Source: Candidatus Eisenbergiella stercorigallinarum (GTDB lineage: Bacteria; Bacillota; Clostridia; Lachnospirales; Lachnospiraceae). From it: a stretch of DNA of 7,350 nt. The DNA is taken from the NCBI GenBank assembly GCA_019120525.1, contig DWUW01000237.1, forward strand, positions 1 through 7,350. Reading direction: 5' to 3'. The notes under the pieces were generated by a model. That model was given only the letters and a program-made list of their open reading frames with translations. It was not told the origin of the DNA and did not search any database. Below, one piece after another: positions 5,948-7,350 of this stretch (within the stretch, counting starts at the first letter, position 1; each line of letters starts with the position of its first letter). The translations under genes were made by a program, and so were the position numbers.

Positions 5948-6985
5948 ATGGAAAAAGAGACAATCAGTATATATACCATAGCGAAGGAAGCGGGAGTGTC
6001 ACCGGCTACAGTTTCCAGGGTGCTGAACGGGAGCGCCAGGGTAAGCGAGGAAAAACGTGCCAGGGTCCAGGCTTTGATCGAAAAGTACAGCTTTACCCCA
6101 AACGCGCTGGCAAGGGGGTTAAGCAGCGTGGAGACCAAGGTGATCGGCCTGATGGTTTCCGACATCCGCAACCCGTTTTACGCGACGATGGTGGTGGAAT
6201 GTGAGAAGGCGGCGAGTGAAAAAGGCTATCTGATGATGCTGTGCAATTCGCTTGGCAGCAATGAGATGGAGCTTACCTATCTGGAAAAGTTTAACAGCCA
6301 GCGTGTGGACGCGGTGATCCAGATCGGCGGAAAGGTGGACGAGCTGGTTTCCGATACCGGATATGTACAAAGCGTGAACAAGGTGGCAAGTTCCATGCCT
6401 GTCCTGATCACGGGAAAGCTGGACGGAGCGGACTGCTATCAGGTAAATATCGACGAAGGCCAGGCAATGGAGCTTCTGATCAGTTTCCTGATCGAGAACG
6501 GGCATCGCGATATCGCGCTCCTCGGCGGAAGGGATAATGTGAAGTCCACTGTGGATAAAAGGCTGCGGTACAGACAGATGCTGTGGAAATATGGCATACC
6601 GGTGCGGGAGGAGTATATCATAGATGGGGACAGCTATGATATCGAAAGCGGTTCGGAGGCCATGCGGCAGTTTATGAGAGAGGACCACCCCATGCCTTCG
6701 GTGGTGATCGCCATCAATGATTTTACCGCGGTGGGGGTGGTGCGGACACTGCGCGAGGCCGGTTATCGGATCCCGGAGGAGATTTCCGTGGTAAGCTTTG
6801 ACAACACCTATATCGCGGAAACCTGTATGCCGCGGCTGACCTGTGTGGGCTATGACTACCGGATGTTCGGAAGGCTCCTGGTGGATACCGCGGTATGCGC
6901 GATCCATGGGGAAGAGCCGCCAAGGGTACAGATGGTAAAGTCCAGGCTGGTGATCAGGGATTCCTGCAAATGTCTGAATGACTGA
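5948..6985 (+). CDS. LacI-family transcriptional regulator
   Basis: This 345-residue DNA-binding protein is normal in length for the LacI/GalR family. Residues 8-28 form the helix-turn-helix (Y-T-I-A-K-E-A-G-V-S-P-A-T-V-S-R-V-L-N-G), followed by a hinge-helix segment around 51-60 (P-N-A-L-A-R-G-L-S-S). The rest is a periplasmic-binding-protein-like sugar sensor, with I-G-L-M-V at 66-70, N-P-F-Y at 75-78, N-D-F-T-A-V-G at 257-263 and V-S-F-D-N at 282-286. Adjacent to GH35 and the importer, it probably represses one or both when the sugar is absent. The effector is unknown. The ATG at 5948 has an SD-like AAGGG 10 nt upstream, with a stronger GGAGG 15 nt upstream. The C-terminus holds C-K-C, which I do not interpret. 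Confidence 0.95.
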   Translation: MEKETISIYTIAKEAGVSPATVSRVLNGSARVSEEKRARVQALIEKYSFTPNALARGLSSVETKVIGLMVSDIRNPFYATMVVECEKAASEKGYLMMLCNSLGSNEMELTYLEKFNSQRVDAVIQIGGKVDELVSDTGYVQSVNKVASSMPVLITGKLDGADCYQVNIDEGQAMELLISFLIENGHRDIALLGGRDNVKSTVDKRLRYRQMLWKYGIPVREEYIIDGDSYDIESGSEAMRQFMREDHPMPSVVIAINDFTAVGVVRTLREAGYRIPEEISVVSFDNTYIAETCMPRLTCVGYDYRMFGRLLVDTAVCAIHGEEPPRVQMVKSRLVIRDSCKCLND

Positions 6986-7008
6986 AAAGAGAGGCCGTGG
7001 TACAGACC

Positions 7009-7350
7009 ATGTTTTATCTGTTGGATCCGGGGATCCTGCCCAGCGTAAGGCTGGCGGATTCCGTGATAATAGAGCCGCCCTACGTGCATAAGCGCAGAAA
7101 GGCGGACGAATATATATTGTATCTGATCAAGAGGGGAGCCATGTATCTGCAGGAGAACGGGACTCCCCTTACTTTGCAGGCGGGGGATGTGTGCATTCTG
7201 GATCCGGCGTATACCCATGAAGGGCTGAAATCTTCCTGGTGCGAATATTTTTATATCCATTTCAGGCATCCTTCCATTCAAAGGATCGATGAAAGCAGGA
7301 CGGAGGATTTTCAGAAGCTGCTTCTGGAAAAGAGGAGATCTTCCATCCAG
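7009..7350 (+). CDS. AraC-family regulator, N-terminal part, cut by the window edge
   Basis: An open frame of 114 codons runs to the last base without a stop. The translation looks like the cupin-type sensor domain of AraC-family regulators: E-Y-I-L-Y-L-I-K-R-G (34-43), then a G-D-V-C-I-L-D-P segment (59-66), H70, and Y-F-Y-I-H-F (80-85). The C-terminal double helix-turn-helix would lie beyond the window, so the family call rests on the sensor domain alone. ATG 7009 is preferred, with AGAGAGG (6988-6994) 14 nt upstream. A GTG at 6997 is in frame but only 2 nt from that site. An in-frame stop at 6979-6981 limits any upstream extension. It begins 23 nt after the LacI-type stop codon with no terminator between, so the two are probably co-transcribed. 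Such proteins usually sense sugars and activate uptake or hydrolase genes. Confidence 0.8.
   Translation, partial: MFYLLDPGILPSVRLADSVIIEPPYVHKRRKADEYILYLIKRGAMYLQENGTPLTLQAGDVCILDPAYTHEGLKSSWCEYFYIHFRHPSIQRIDESRTEDFQKLLLEKRRSSIQ

Noticed and set aside
5773..6204. A 143-codon plus-strand frame crossing the lacI leader and the start of the lacI gene.
   Set aside because: It overlaps the helix-turn-helix coding region in another frame, and its Arg/Gly-rich translation looks like a shadow frame.
7023..7036. Two GGATCC palindromes 2 nt apart.
   Set aside because: They lie inside codons of the partial AraC-type gene and have no other sign of function.
1..7350. A novel defence, mobile or RNA-guided system.
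   Set aside because: All proteins seen fit sugar import, galactoside hydrolysis or sugar-responsive regulation. I see no transposase, integrase, nuclease, repeat array or toxin-antitoxin pair.

Overview
The window holds an ordinary-looking carbohydrate-uptake locus with all genes on the + strand: two ABC permease genes, a lipoprotein substrate-binding protein, a GH35 beta-galactosidase, a LacI-family regulator, and the 5' part of an AraC-family regulator that runs off the right edge. Strong AGGAGG-type ribosome binding sites, sigma-A-like promoters, a lipobox signal peptide, moderately high GC (roughly mid-50s percent by eye) and the LplB/YtcP/LplA-type transporter suggest a Gram-positive Bacillota, most likely a gut Clostridia such as a Lachnospiraceae member. 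The taxon is inferred from gene style only.

Layout. Positions 1-111 carry a near-consensus promoter (TTGACT-17-TATAAT), a dyad overlapping its -10 box, and a leader hairpin. Positions 112-2018 encode the two permeases, 17 nt apart. A 118-nt gap with three consecutive hairpins leads to the solute-binding lipoprotein (2137-3846). A weak and then a strong intrinsic terminator follow (3867-3940). The GH35 enzyme (4016-5764) starts only 75 nt after the strong terminator, behind two GC-rich hairpins and with no clear promoter of its own. A 183-nt gap carries a likely lacI promoter, a dyad between its -35 and -10 boxes, and a leader with two strong hairpins and one weaker one. The lacI-type gene (5948-6985) and the partial araC-type gene (7009-7350) follow and are probably co-transcribed.

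How the parts fit. The lipoprotein captures an oligosaccharide outside the cell and the two permeases move it across the membrane. No ATPase is encoded here, so a shared MsmX/UgpC-type ATPase encoded elsewhere is expected. The GH35 enzyme has no signal peptide, so it should remove terminal beta-galactose from the imported sugar in the cytoplasm. The LacI and AraC proteins are likely sensors that control the cluster.

I see no mobile element, CRISPR array, tRNA or rRNA, and no clearly new protein system. The least explained material is the intergenic RNA and DNA structure: every gap over about 60 nt contains hairpins, notably the lacI leader and the terminator-GH35 junction.
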